Source: JAJDXW01 sp965223775
Lineage (GTDB): Bacteria; Pseudomonadota; Gammaproteobacteria; HK1
Direction of reading: 5' to 3'
Assembly: GCA_965223775.1 (NCBI GenBank)
Contig: OZ245021.1
Span: 2,108,001 to 2,172,000, forward strand
Length of the DNA: 64,000 nucleotides
A program made the position numbers and the translations under genes. Below the pieces are notes generated by a model. The model saw only the letters and a program-made list of their open reading frames with translations, was not told the origin of the DNA and ran no database searches. Of the stretch, positions 18,742 to 26,998 are shown piece after piece (position 1 is the first letter of the stretch; each line of letters opens with the position of its first letter).

Positions 18742-19255
18742 ATGGCTCGCTGAGCTTGACCAGTTTCCAGAGGAAGTCGTATAGCCCGGCCAGCGCTCGG
18801 CCCGAAGGGCGTCCCCCTCCGAGTTCCGAGCGCGGCGCAGTCGCGCACCGTGGTCGTCCTTCCCCTCACGAGCGATATCCGCCGAGATGCGGAACCGCTT
18901 CGCGTCACAATCGGCGCCCGCGGCGGCTTGCGCAGGGACTCCCAAGTGGTCGTAGACCAGCCTCGTACGCTCGACCGAAGGCGTCTCGGCCAAGGTCCGT
19001 CCTGATTACGCACAATCCTCATCCGGTCCGCTCTCCGTCGAGAAAAGCGACCCGTTGGGACAGAAAGCGACTGCTGAACCGGTTCGAAAGCGGAACCAAA
19101 CGCCGGGCGGGACGCCAGATCTCCGCGGAACGGCTGCGGTGTTCCTCCATCATGAGCTTCGTACGTAATCAGGAGGTCCGTTGACTGATCTTTCCGACGA
19201 GGAGATGACCCGCGTCGAGGAAAGTCTTCTGGCCGTGCTGGGTGTGATCCTCTGA
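18742..19255 (+). pseudogene. mazF: mazF-family endoribonuclease pseudogene split by an insertion
   Basis: Remnants of a MazF/PemK toxin are readable on the plus strand: SAAQSRTVVVLPLTSDIRR, then a segment with VVVDQPRTLDRRRLGQGP, which is the MazF core with its VDQ-RT-DRRRLG strand. The reading breaks at 19000. If the insertion at 19001-19173 and one 8-bp duplication are removed, the frame continues exactly into LTDLSDEEMTRVEESLLAVLG and a stop at 19253-19255, the normal MazF C-terminal helix. The 5' part is decayed as well: ATG GCT CGC is followed by TGA stops, and the first third has lost frame. The gene is certainly non-functional. Confidence 0.8.
19001..19173 (+). mobile_element. 173-bp non-coding insertion (MITE-like) in mazF
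   Basis: The element starts cctgattacgcac and ends gtacgtaatcagg. These terminal inverted repeats match at about 18 of 22 positions, the outer 10 perfectly. It is flanked by an 8-bp direct repeat, aggtccgt, at 18993-19000 and 19174-19181. It contains no open reading frame of note, so it would need a transposase supplied in trans. The interior carries two copies of aaagcgac near 19050-19070. The family was not identified; an 8-bp duplication is compatible with several transposase groups. Confidence 0.75.
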
Positions 19256-19471
19256 CCTCGTCGAGCTGGTCCGCCGCAAGCTCGGGGCAACGGATGGCGT
19301 CAGCCGGCGTGAGCACCGTCGAATCAGTCAGCCGCAGTCGTCGATTCTCGGATACCCGCGGCGAGGGCTTCCAGCCGAACGCTCTTTGCCATCCTGTTGA
19401 AGATCGTCTTCTTGGGACCGCAAACGCGATCGGCGGGTGCCGCCGAACAAGCGGTCGGGCAGATGCGGTGG

Positions 19472-20350
19472 CTACCCGACGAGGGTGCGGGCGAGGGCGT
19501 GGATCTCCTCGACGTCGAGCACCTGGTCGTTGCGCTCGAAGAGCCGCGCGATGCAGGCGCGGTGCAGTCGAAGCTTGAGCGAGCCGATGGCGAGCCCGCC
19601 GAACGAGCGCTTTCCGTGCCGGTCCTCGCCCCGGTCGAAGGGCTCGATGCCTTCGATCCCGGACGGGGGGGTGGTGCCCGGATCGGCCAGCACTCCGAGG
19701 TCCGGATGCTCGCGCCACACCGTCTCCGGGAGGAGACGCACCCCGGCGGCCCCGGTCGCCACCGCGACCCGGCACCCGGCGAGGGCGCCCGCGAGCGACG
19801 TCTCGTCGCTCACCGCGACCGGCTCGCACGACACCTCGAACCGCTTCGCGACCCGATCGGCCGCGGCCTTCGCCCGGTCGATCGCACGTGAGCTGAGGCG
19901 CACCATCGCCCCCGCCCGTCCGAGCAGCCCCGCGATCCGCTGTCCGACCGGCCCGGTTCCCGCGAGCACGACGGCCGACTGGCCCGCGAGCGGGGTTTGG
20001 TCTCCGCCTTCGCTCTCGGCCAGCATGAGGGCGACGGCGGCGGCGGCGGTGGTGTTCGCGCCGTTGCTGTCGAGCATGACCGAGACGCGGAACCCGCCGT
20101 GGAAATGCCGGCGCACCGCGGCCAGCAGCGCTTCGCCCTCCGCGAGGTCGCTCCCCCCGATGAAGAGCGCGGAGCTCTTCTTGTGCGCGGGCCCCCGGGT
20201 GTAGATGACCCCTTCCACGGCCGGGCCGCAGCTCTGCGGGGTGACCCCTGCGAGCGAGATCAGGTGGTCCGCACCGCCGTCGTAGGCGACCACCGCGTCG
20301 AAGGTGCTCGGCCGGGCGTCGGTGTCGAGCTGAAAGAGGAGCTTCTTCAT
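19472..20350 (-). CDS. mtdA: NADP-dependent methylenetetrahydrofolate/tetrahydromethanopterin dehydrogenase
   Basis: This 292-residue enzyme oxidises methylene-tetrahydrofolate (or methylene-H4MPT) to the methenyl form with NADP. The N-terminus KKLLFQLDTDARPSTFDAVV, then YDGGADH, the catalytic-domain segment FRVSVMLDSNGANTTAAA and the Rossmann loop VLAGTGPVGQR closely follow methylotroph MtdA rather than MtdB. It is divergent from fchA, with 96 bases between the two starts, so both may share one control region. The pair supplies two consecutive steps of H4F-linked C1 conversion. Confidence 0.9.
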   Translation of the reverse strand: MKKLLFQLDTDARPSTFDAVVAYDGGADHLISLAGVTPQSCGPAVEGVIYTRGPAHKKSSALFIGGSDLAEGEALLAAVRRHFHGGFRVSVMLDSNGANTTAAAAVALMLAESEGGDQTPLAGQSAVVLAGTGPVGQRIAGLLGRAGAMVRLSSRAIDRAKAAADRVAKRFEVSCEPVAVSDETSLAGALAGCRVAVATGAAGVRLLPETVWREHPDLGVLADPGTTPPSGIEGIEPFDRGEDRHGKRSFGGLAIGSLKLRLHRACIARLFERNDQVLDVEEIHALARTLVG

Positions 20351-20446
20351 GTCGGGCGCGTGCTATGGTTGCGAGGAGAAGGGGCTCCGGCGAAGGTCCG
20401 CCGCGAGTCGCCGCCGAGTATCCACGAGGACATCCTGACGAACGCC

Positions 20447-21070
20447 ATGATAGTGGATCAGACCATCCGCGGGTTCCTGGACGAGCTCGCATCGTCCGCC
20501 CCGACCCCGGGCGGGGGCAGCGCGGGAGCGCTCGTCGGCGCGGTCGGGGCTGCGCTCCTCGCCATGGTCGGCAACCTCACGGCCGGCAAGAAGGGCTACG
20601 AAGCGGTGGACCGCTCGATGCGCGACCTCGTGGTCGAGTCGGACCGGCTGCGGGGCGAGCTCGCGCGGCTCGCGGACGAGGACGTGCGGGTATTCGGGGA
20701 AGTGATGGCCGCGTATCGGATGCCGCGCGGGGACGACGGGGAGCGCGCCGCCCGACGGGCGGCCATCCAGGCCGCGCTCCTCGACGCCACCGAGGCACCG
20801 CTCGAGCTCGCCCGGGTCTGCGCCGAGGTCATCGATCTCGCGGCGCTGGCCGCCGAGGAAGGCAACTCGAACGTGGTGAGCGATGCGGGGGTCGGGGTGG
20901 TCGCGGCGCACGCGGCCCTTCGCGCGGCGGCGCTCAACGTCTACATCAACGCCGGCTCGATCGAGAACCGGGAGTTCGCGGACCGGGCGGTCGCCGAGCT
21001 CGAACGCCTGCTCGCGGCGGGTGCGGAGCGTACCGAGGCGGTGTTCGCGCGTGTCCGCGAGCGGATTTGA
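20447..21070 (+). CDS. fchA: methenyltetrahydrofolate cyclohydrolase FchA
   Basis: This 207-residue protein belongs to the cyclodeaminase/cyclohydrolase family and hydrolyses methenyl-H4F to formyl-H4F, the step after MtdA. Recognisable segments are the N-terminal SSAPTPGGGSAGAL, LTAGKKGYEAV, and EEGNSNVVSDAGVGVVAAHAAL followed by ALNVYINA. Length matches the stand-alone methylotroph FchA (about 208), not the longer bifunctional formiminotransferase. The ATG at 20447 follows the family N-terminus. A weak extended -10 (tgctatggt near 20362) may drive it. Confidence 0.9.
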   Translation: MIVDQTIRGFLDELASSAPTPGGGSAGALVGAVGAALLAMVGNLTAGKKGYEAVDRSMRDLVVESDRLRGELARLADEDVRVFGEVMAAYRMPRGDDGERAARRAAIQAALLDATEAPLELARVCAEVIDLAALAAEEGNSNVVSDAGVGVVAAHAALRAAALNVYINAGSIENREFADRAVAELERLLAAGAERTEAVFARVRERI

Positions 21071-21254
21071 CGGCGGGCGGGCGGCGTTGGCCGGCCGCGC
21101 GGCAACGGCGCGACCGCGGGGGAAAGGGCGCCGCGCGGTGCTCGCGCAATACGATCGAAACTTCGAAGGCGCGAGCGCACGGCAGCGGTTCGCCTGTGTC
21201 CAGGTCTTCCCCTGATTTGCGACGCGTTTCCCCGCCACGGAAAAGGGAGTGAAC

Positions 21255-21590
21255 ATGAGCTACATCTTCATCGCCAGCATGGACGTCGATCCCGACAAGG
21301 AAGACCTCTTCAACGAGGTCTACGATGCCGAGCACATCCCCTGCATCCTCGAGGTCCCCGGGGTGCACAGTGCGACCCGGTACACCGCCGAACCGTTCGA
21401 GGTGGAGATCGGGGGAGAGCGCAAGCGGATCGAGCCTGACGGGCCGCGCTACTCCGCCGTCTACGAGATCGACGGACCGGAGGTCCTGCTGAGCCGGGAG
21501 TGGACGGCCGCGGCCGAGACAGGGCGCTGGCCGTCCGAGGTCCGCCCCTACACCCGCAACCGCCGCCACGAGATCCGCAAGCGGATGTAA
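21255..21590 (+). CDS. small alpha-beta-barrel protein (DUF4286/EthD-like)
   Basis: This 111-residue protein starts SYIFIASMDVDPDKEDLFNE and continues with YDAEHIP and the strand GVHSATRYTA. The pattern is that of dimeric ferredoxin-like alpha-beta barrels such as DUF4286 or EthD proteins; no catalytic function can be assigned. The ATG at 21255 is preferred over the GTG at 21249 because GGGAG sits 5 bases upstream of it. It lies between fchA and a convergent CorC-like gene, 184 bases after fchA, and may be independent of it. Confidence 0.7.
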   Translation: MSYIFIASMDVDPDKEDLFNEVYDAEHIPCILEVPGVHSATRYTAEPFEVEIGGERKRIEPDGPRYSAVYEIDGPEVLLSREWTAAAETGRWPSEVRPYTRNRRHEIRKRM

Positions 21591-21650
21591 GCCGGACCGG
21601 CACTTCGCACGACCGAATCCCGATCGACCGAAGATGACGCCTCACCGATT

Positions 21651-22937
21651 CTAGTCGGGCGGCGGGGTCGGGATGCGTCGGCGGGGGTCGACGCGCGCGG
21701 TCTTCACCGCGTGCTCCGTGGTCTGCATGATCTCGATCGGGTACCCGGAGATGAGAACGCTCGTGCCGGGCTCCGGGATCGACTCCAGGTGTTCCAGGAT
21801 GAGGCCGTTCAGGGTCCTTGGCGCGAGCGGGCCGTCGCCCGAGAGGGAGGAGCCGATGGCCCGGTCGAGGTCGCGGATGCTCGTCCCCCCATCCACGAGA
21901 AACGTCCCGTCCTGCTGCGGGTGCACGTCGGCGGTCATCGCGGTGGCGCCGGTCGCGAACTCTCCCACCACTTCTTCGACGATGTCCGCCGGCGTGACCA
22001 GGCCCTGGACGTCGCCGTACTCGTCCACCACGAGGGCCATCCGTTCCTGCCGGGACTGAAACGCGCGGAGCTGCACGTCGAGCGGCGTCCCGAGGGGGGT
22101 GAAATAGGGCTCCCGGGCTGCCGCCACCAGGGCCTCGACGCTGAATTCGCCCCGCGCGATCGGACCGACCATCCGGCGGATCTGGACCACCCCTTCGATC
22201 GCGTCGACGTGACCCCGATAGATCGGCAACTGGGTGTGGGGGTTCGTGAGGATCGTCTCCGTCAGCGCCCGCTCGCCGTCATCGAGGTCGAGGCCCGCGA
22301 TCTCGTTCCGCGGCACCATCACGTGGTCCACGGTGACCGTTCGCAGATCGAGCAGACCCATCAGCATGGATCGGTAGCGATCCGACATCCGAAGGCCCGC
22401 TTCGCTCACCACCGTGCGGAGCTCTTCCGCGCTCAACCGCTCCTCGCCGCCGTCGGTGACCCGCACGCGCAGCGTTCGCAGCAGCCCGTTGGACAGCCAG
22501 TTCACGGCCCGCACCAGCGGATACGCGATCCACAGCAGCGGCGCCAGCACCCTGGCCGCGGGGAACGCAAACCGTTCGGGCTGGATGGCCGCGGCGGTCT
22601 TGGGCGCGACCTCGGCGAAGATGACGATCACGACGGTGAGGGCGACCGTTGCGAGGGCGATCCCCGCCTCCCCGAACAGCTCGAGGGCGGCCCAGGTGGC
22701 GAGCGCGGATGCGAGGATGTTGACGAAGTTGTTGCCGAGGACGATGAGCCCGATGACCCGCTCCGGGTGCTCGAGCAGCCGGCGCGCCCGCTTCGCCCCC
22801 GGATGGACGCGGGCGAGGTGGCGCAGCCGGTAGCGGTTGAGGGCCATGAGCCCGGTCTCGGAGCCCGAGAAGAAGGCCGATACCACGATCAGGATCAGCA
22901 GGGACCCGATCAGCGTACCGAGAGACAGGTCGGTCAT
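21651..22937 (-). CDS. CNNM/CorC-HlyC family membrane protein
   Basis: This 428-residue inner-membrane protein has an N-terminal DUF21/CNNM transmembrane domain (SAFFSGSETGLMALNRYRL and three further hydrophobic segments to about residue 140). A CBS pair follows (DHVMVPRNEIAGLD; MALVVDEYGDVQGLVTPADI), then a C-terminal CorC_HlyC domain. Family members act in Mg2+/Co2+ efflux or resistance (CorB, YfjD, YtfL). Gene order next to ffh is typical of gammaproteobacteria. Its start lies 38 bases from the divergent ffh start. Confidence 0.9.
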   Translation of the reverse strand: MTDLSLGTLIGSLLILIVVSAFFSGSETGLMALNRYRLRHLARVHPGAKRARRLLEHPERVIGLIVLGNNFVNILASALATWAALELFGEAGIALATVALTVVIVIFAEVAPKTAAAIQPERFAFPAARVLAPLLWIAYPLVRAVNWLSNGLLRTLRVRVTDGGEERLSAEELRTVVSEAGLRMSDRYRSMLMGLLDLRTVTVDHVMVPRNEIAGLDLDDGERALTETILTNPHTQLPIYRGHVDAIEGVVQIRRMVGPIARGEFSVEALVAAAREPYFTPLGTPLDVQLRAFQSRQERMALVVDEYGDVQGLVTPADIVEEVVGEFATGATAMTADVHPQQDGTFLVDGGTSIRDLDRAIGSSLSGDGPLAPRTLNGLILEHLESIPEPGTSVLISGYPIEIMQTTEHAVKTARVDPRRRIPTPPPD

Positions 22938-22975
22938 CTTTCGCGGGAGAGGAAATGACGGGTTAGGATCATCGC

Positions 22976-24403
22976 ATGTTCGAAGCCATCAGCGAGCGGC
23001 TCTCCCGCACCCTCGGAAACCTCCGCCGCGGCGCGCGACTGACCGAGGACAACATCGGCGATGCGCTCCGCGAGGTGCGGCGCGCCCTGCTCGAGGCGGA
23101 CGTCGCGCTGCCCGTCGCCCGCGAGTTCCTCGACCGGGTACGCGAACGCGCGGTCGGGCAGGAGGTGCTGAAGAGCCTGACGCCGGGCCAGGCTCTCGTC
23201 GGCGTCGTGCACGAGGAGCTCGTGCGGCTGATGGCGGCAGAGCATGGCGACTTCGCCCTCAACGTCCCGCCCCCTGCCCCGCTCCTGGTGGCGGGGCTCC
23301 AGGGCTCGGGCAAGACTACCACCTGCGCGAAGCTCGCCCGATGGCTTGGCGAAAGGCACGGGCGCAAGGCCCTGCTTGCGAGCTGCGACGTCTACCGCCC
23401 GGCCGCCATCGAGCAGCTTCGGGTGCTCGCGGCCGAAGTCGGCGCTCCGTTCTTCGAGACCGGGGAGCGCGATCCGGTGGAGATCGCCCGCGCCGCGCTC
23501 GCGGACGCCCGCCGGCGCTTCGTCGACTTCGTGATCCTCGACACCGCCGGGCGGCTGCACGTCGACGACGAGATGATGCGCGAGGCGAGCGCGATCCACG
23601 CTGCCGTATCCCCGGTCGAGACCCTGTTCGTGGCCGACGCGATGACCGGGCAGGACGCGGTGAACGTGGCGCGCGCGTTCGACGAGGCGCTCCCGCTGAC
23701 GGGCGTGGTGCTCACCAAGGCGGACGGCGACGCCCGCGGCGGGGCCGCGCTCTCGGTGCGATGGGTGACCGGAAAGCCCGTCAAGTTCCTGGGCACCGGC
23801 GAGAAGCTGGACGGGCTCGAAGCGTTCCATCCCGATCGGATCGCCTCTCGCATCCTCGGCATGGGCGACGTGCTGACCCTGATCGAGGAGGCGGAGCGGA
23901 AGGTCGATCGAGACAAGGCGGAGAAGTTCGCCCGCAAGATGGGCGCGGGCAAGCGCTTCGACCTTGAGGACCTCCGCGACCAGGTGCGGCAGATGCGCGA
24001 GATGGGCGGGATGCGCAGCGTCGTGGAACGGCTCCCCGGGATGGCGCAGCTCCCGTCCGGGGCGATGGATCGGGTGGACGAGCGCGAGTTCGTTCGCACC
24101 GAGGCGGTGATCAACTCGATGACGCCGCACGAGCGCCGCCAACCGCAGGTGATCCGCGGCTCGCGGAAACGGCGGATCGCGGCCGGCTCCGGCACCACCA
24201 TCCAGGACGTCAACCGCGTGCTCAAGCAGACCGATCAGATGCAGAAGATGATGCGGCGCATGCGCCGCAAGGGCGGGCTCTCGCAGATGATGGGGGGGCT
24301 CGACCCGGACGGGCTGCCGAACCCGCTGTCCGGAGTGGCGCCCCCGGGCGCCGGGCCGGGCCGGGCCGCGCGTCGAGGGGGCAAGCGCCGCCGTTTTTCC
24401 TAG
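22976..24403 (+). CDS. ffh: signal recognition particle protein Ffh
   Basis: Ffh binds 4.5S RNA and signal sequences to target membrane proteins co-translationally. The 475-residue chain has the N domain (LSRTLGNLRRG), the GTPase domain (GLQGSGKTTTCAKLA, DTAGRLHVD, LTKADGDARGG) and the Met-rich M domain from about residue 320 (MREMGGMR, then QKMMRRMRRKGGLSQMMGG). The length is usual. It stands alone before the rpsP operon, whose promoter lies about 30 bases after its stop. Confidence 0.96.
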   Translation: MFEAISERLSRTLGNLRRGARLTEDNIGDALREVRRALLEADVALPVAREFLDRVRERAVGQEVLKSLTPGQALVGVVHEELVRLMAAEHGDFALNVPPPAPLLVAGLQGSGKTTTCAKLARWLGERHGRKALLASCDVYRPAAIEQLRVLAAEVGAPFFETGERDPVEIARAALADARRRFVDFVILDTAGRLHVDDEMMREASAIHAAVSPVETLFVADAMTGQDAVNVARAFDEALPLTGVVLTKADGDARGGAALSVRWVTGKPVKFLGTGEKLDGLEAFHPDRIASRILGMGDVLTLIEEAERKVDRDKAEKFARKMGAGKRFDLEDLRDQVRQMREMGGMRSVVERLPGMAQLPSGAMDRVDEREFVRTEAVINSMTPHERRQPQVIRGSRKRRIAAGSGTTIQDVNRVLKQTDQMQKMMRRMRRKGGLSQMMGGLDPDGLPNPLSGVAPPGAGPGRAARRGGKRRRFS

Positions 24404-24435
24404 CGTGCGGCGTCCCCGAGGCGTCCATCCGAGCG

Positions 24436-24464
24436 TTGCGGGGTGCCGGCCGAAAGGCTACACT
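24436..24464 (+). promoter_or_regulatory. putative rpsP operon promoter
   Basis: TTGCGG (24436-24441) and TACACT (24459-24464) are spaced by 17 bases. Transcription would start near 24471, about 32 bases before the rpsP ATG, and could run through rimM, trmD and rplS. Confidence 0.55.
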
Positions 24465-24502
24465 TCCGCGCTTTCTTCGCGGCAGGGGCGGACACGCGGC
24501 CG

Positions 24503-25225
24503 ATGGTCAAGATTCGATTGGCGAGAGCCGGGGCCAAGAAGCGGCCCTTCTACCACCTCGTGGCGGCCGACAGCCGCAGTCCTCGTGACGGGCGGTTCAT
24601 CGAGCGGCTTGGTTTCTTCAATCCGATCGCGGTCGGCGGAGAGGCCCGGCTCAGGGTGAATACCGAGCGGGTCGATCACTGGGTGGCGCACGGGGCGCAG
24701 CTCACCGGACGGGCGGCGAAGCTCGTCGGCGAAGCGCGCGAGCAGCTTTCCCTGGTTCCGGAGGACGGTGCTCCGGCCGCGGAGGGCGTTCCGGCGGAGG
24801 AGAGCGCTTCGACGGAGGAGAGCGCTTCGACGGAGGAGGGCGCTTCGACGGAGGAGGGCGCTTCGACCGTGGAGGCCGCTTCGACGGAGGAGGGCGCTCC
24901 GGCCGCGGAGGGCGATTCGGCGGAGGAGGGCGCTCCGGCCGCGGAGGCCGATTCGGCGGAGGAAGGCGCTCCGACCGTGGAGGGCGATTCGGCCGAGGCG
25001 GGCGCTCCGGCCGTGGAGGGCGATTCGGCCGAAGCGGACGCGGCGGCCCCGGACTCCGGCGAGGCGCCGGTCGCGGCCGGCGCGGAAGACGCCCCCGCGG
25101 AAGACGCCCCCGCGGAAGACGCCCCCGTGGAAGACGCCCCCGTGGAAGAGGGCTCCGTGGAAGAGGGCTCCGGGCAGGCGGAGGATTCCTCCGAAGCGTC
25201 CGGGGAGCCGGCCAAGGAGCCGTAG
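24503..25225 (+). CDS. rpsP: ribosomal protein S16 with a 158-residue acidic tail
   Basis: The first 82 or so residues are a normal S16 (MVKIRLARAGAKKRPFYHLV, SPRDGRFIERLGFFNP). A typical S16 ends at 80-100 residues, but this frame stays open to 240. Residues 88-240 are almost only Glu, Ala, Ser, Pro, Asp, Gly, Thr and Val, arranged in loose repeats such as ASTEEG, DSAEEGAPA and EDAPA. The tail must be disordered and strongly acidic, unlike a ribosomal RNA-binding surface. It leads without a break to rimM, whose start is 11 bases after the stop. The start ATG is the family start. Confidence 0.9.
   Translation: MVKIRLARAGAKKRPFYHLVAADSRSPRDGRFIERLGFFNPIAVGGEARLRVNTERVDHWVAHGAQLTGRAAKLVGEAREQLSLVPEDGAPAAEGVPAEESASTEESASTEEGASTEEGASTVEAASTEEGAPAAEGDSAEEGAPAAEADSAEEGAPTVEGDSAEAGAPAVEGDSAEADAAAPDSGEAPVAAGAEDAPAEDAPAEDAPVEDAPVEEGSVEEGSGQAEDSSEASGEPAKEP
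24767..25170 (+). repeat. imperfect tandem repeats encoding the S16 acidic tail
   Basis: In-frame imperfect repeats occur inside rpsP: about 15-18-base units encoding ASTEEG or ASTEES, about 30-base units encoding GDSAEEGAPA variants, and 15-base units encoding EDAPA/V. Copies keep the frame, as expected if the tail is translated and expands by slippage in multiples of three. Confidence 0.7.
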
Positions 25226-25235
25226 GACCTGGCCG

Positions 25236-25793
25236 GTGGGCCGCCCCGCCGTAATCCCGGTGGGTACGGTCGGCCGTGCGCACGGCGTCCGGGGCTGGGT
25301 CCGGGTCCGATCCGACATGGACCCGCCGGAGGATCTCCTCCGGCACGACACATGGCTCGTCGAGCGCGCCGGTGCGTGGCGGCCGGTGGTCGTGCGCTCC
25401 GCCCGGGCGCACGGAAACGCCCTGGTTGCGCGCCTCGACGGGGTGGAGGACCGTGACGCCGCCGCGGAGCTCGCCGGAACCCGCCTGGGCCTGCCGCGCG
25501 ACGCGCTGCCGGCCCTGGAAGATGGGCAGTACTACTGGGTGGACCTCATCGGTCTTGAGGTGGTGGACGAATCCGGGGAATCGCTCGGGGTGCTACGCGA
25601 AATGATCGAGACCGGCGCGAACGACGTCATGGTGATACGCCCGCGCGCTCCGTCCGCTCCCGATCGCGATCGTGATCGCGGCCGAGGGGCGGATCGGATC
25701 GTTCCCTTCCTCACCGGCGACGTGGTTCGCGACGTGGACCTCGCCGCCGGCCGCATCCAGGTGTCCTGGCCGATCGAGGACACCGAGGCGTGA
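25236..25793 (+). CDS. rimM: ribosome maturation factor RimM
   Basis: RimM helps assemble the 30S head around S19. The 185-residue protein starts with PVGTVGRAHGVRGWVRV, has the ALEDGQYYWVDLIGLEVV linker and the PRC-barrel C-terminal domain with DVMVIRPR and IVPFLTGDVV. The GTG at 25236 has AGGA about 8 bases upstream. It includes a charged insertion, DRDRDRGRG, near residue 145. It lies in the usual rpsP-rimM-trmD-rplS order. Confidence 0.93.
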   Translation: MGRPAVIPVGTVGRAHGVRGWVRVRSDMDPPEDLLRHDTWLVERAGAWRPVVVRSARAHGNALVARLDGVEDRDAAAELAGTRLGLPRDALPALEDGQYYWVDLIGLEVVDESGESLGVLREMIETGANDVMVIRPRAPSAPDRDRDRGRGADRIVPFLTGDVVRDVDLAAGRIQVSWPIEDTEA

Positions 25794-25810
25794 CCGGAGA
25801 GATGCGGCCG

Positions 25811-26563
25811 ATGAACATCGCGGTGGTGACCCTCTTCCCCGCCATGCTCGACGCACTGCGGGCCGGCGGGGTGACCGCCCGGGCGGCGGAGCGCGGGCTG
25901 TTCCGGGTTGCGGCGTACAACCCGCGCGACTTTGCCGCCGACCGGCACCGCACCGTCGATGACCGTCCCTACGGAGGCGGGCCCGGCATGGTGCTGATGT
26001 TCGAGCCGATGTACCGGGCGATCGAGGCGGCCCGCGCCGGCCTCGGCGGCCCCGCCCGGACGGTGCTGCTGAGCCCCCAGGGCGCGCGGCTCGACCAGGA
26101 CGCGGTGCGCCGCCTCGCCGGCTGCGAGCGCCTGGTGCTCGTGTGCGGGCGCTACGAGGGGGTGGACGAGCGGCTCGTCGAGGCTACCGTCGACGAAGAG
26201 ATATCGCTCGGCGACTTCGTCCTGAGCGGAGGCGAGCCGGCCGTGCTCGCGCTCATCGACGCCATGGCCCGGCTCCTGCCGGGGGCCCTCGGCCACCGCG
26301 ATTCGGCCACGGAGGATTCGTTCACGGACGGGCTCCTCGACTGGCCGCACTACACCCGGCCGGAGCGGCTCGGGCCGGAACACGGTGGCCGGGCGGTGCC
26401 GTCCGTGCTGCTCGGCGGCAACCACGGCGCGGTGCGCCGCTGGCGCGAGAAGCAGGCGCTCGGCCGCACGTGGCTGCGCCGGCCCGATCTGCTGCACGGC
26501 CTCGACTCCGGCCGCGAGGCGCTCCTCGAGGAATTCATCACCGAACATCGCCCGAACGGGTAG
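25811..26563 (+). CDS. trmD: tRNA (guanine37-N1)-methyltransferase TrmD
   Basis: TrmD methylates G37 of tRNAs to prevent frameshifting. The SPOUT enzyme is 250 residues, with MNIAVVTLFPAML, RPYGGGPGMVL, the knot region VCGRYEGVDERL and SLGDFVLSGGEPA. The ATG at 25811 fits the family start and has GGAG 11 bases upstream. The ATG at 25802 is too close to that site, and a GTG at 25790 overlapping the rimM stop is possible but gives atypical extra residues. Confidence 0.95.
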   Translation: MNIAVVTLFPAMLDALRAGGVTARAAERGLFRVAAYNPRDFAADRHRTVDDRPYGGGPGMVLMFEPMYRAIEAARAGLGGPARTVLLSPQGARLDQDAVRRLAGCERLVLVCGRYEGVDERLVEATVDEEISLGDFVLSGGEPAVLALIDAMARLLPGALGHRDSATEDSFTDGLLDWPHYTRPERLGPEHGGRAVPSVLLGGNHGAVRRWREKQALGRTWLRRPDLLHGLDSGREALLEEFITEHRPNG

Positions 26564-26644
26564 CGCCGATCTGCGCCGGCACGGCACAATCGCGCTTCCG
26601 GCGGCGAGACGCAAGAAGCAGCGAAGCAACACGGACCTTGAACC

Positions 26645-26998
26645 ATGGCCAACATCATCGACCAAATCGAACAAGAGCAGATGGCTTCCGACATCCCGAA
26701 CTTCGCTCCCGGTGATACGGTGGTCGTGCGGGTTCGAGTCCGGGAAGGTACCCGCGAGCGAGTCCAGGCGTTCGAAGGGGTGGTCATCGCGATCCGCAAC
26801 CGGGGCCTCAACTCCGCCTTCACCGTCCGCAAGGTCTCCCACGGCGAAGGAGTCGAACGGGTGTTCCAGACCCACAGCCCGGCGCTCGCGGGGATCGAGG
26901 TCAAGCGCCGCGGGGCGGTGCGGCGCGCGAAGCTCTACTACCTGCGCGAACGCTCCGGCCAGTCCGCGCGGATCAAGGAGAAGCTGAAGCGCAAGTGA
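26645..26998 (+). CDS. rplS: ribosomal protein L19
   Basis: L19 sits at the 30S-50S interface. The 117-residue protein has APGDTVVVRVRVREGTRERV, AFEGVVIAIRNRGLNSAFTV and RAKLYYLRE, and normal length, in contrast to S16 in the same operon. It ends in a GTGA overlap with the downstream recombinase gene, so both are probably translated from one message. Confidence 0.97.
   Translation: MANIIDQIEQEQMASDIPNFAPGDTVVVRVRVREGTRERVQAFEGVVIAIRNRGLNSAFTVRKVSHGEGVERVFQTHSPALAGIEVKRRGAVRRAKLYYLRERSGQSARIKEKLKRK

Noticed and set aside
19001..19173. Full insertion sequence
   Set aside because: It is too short for a transposase and has no open frame; it is kept as a non-autonomous element.
19255..19471. Coding remnant after mazF
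   Set aside because: A minus-strand stretch reads LRLTDSTVLTPADAIRCPEL, but it has no start, stop or recognised family, so it is not listed as a gene.
26731..26750. gggttcgagtccgg as a tRNA T-loop
   Set aside because: It lies inside the rplS coding sequence and has no matching acceptor or anticodon arms.
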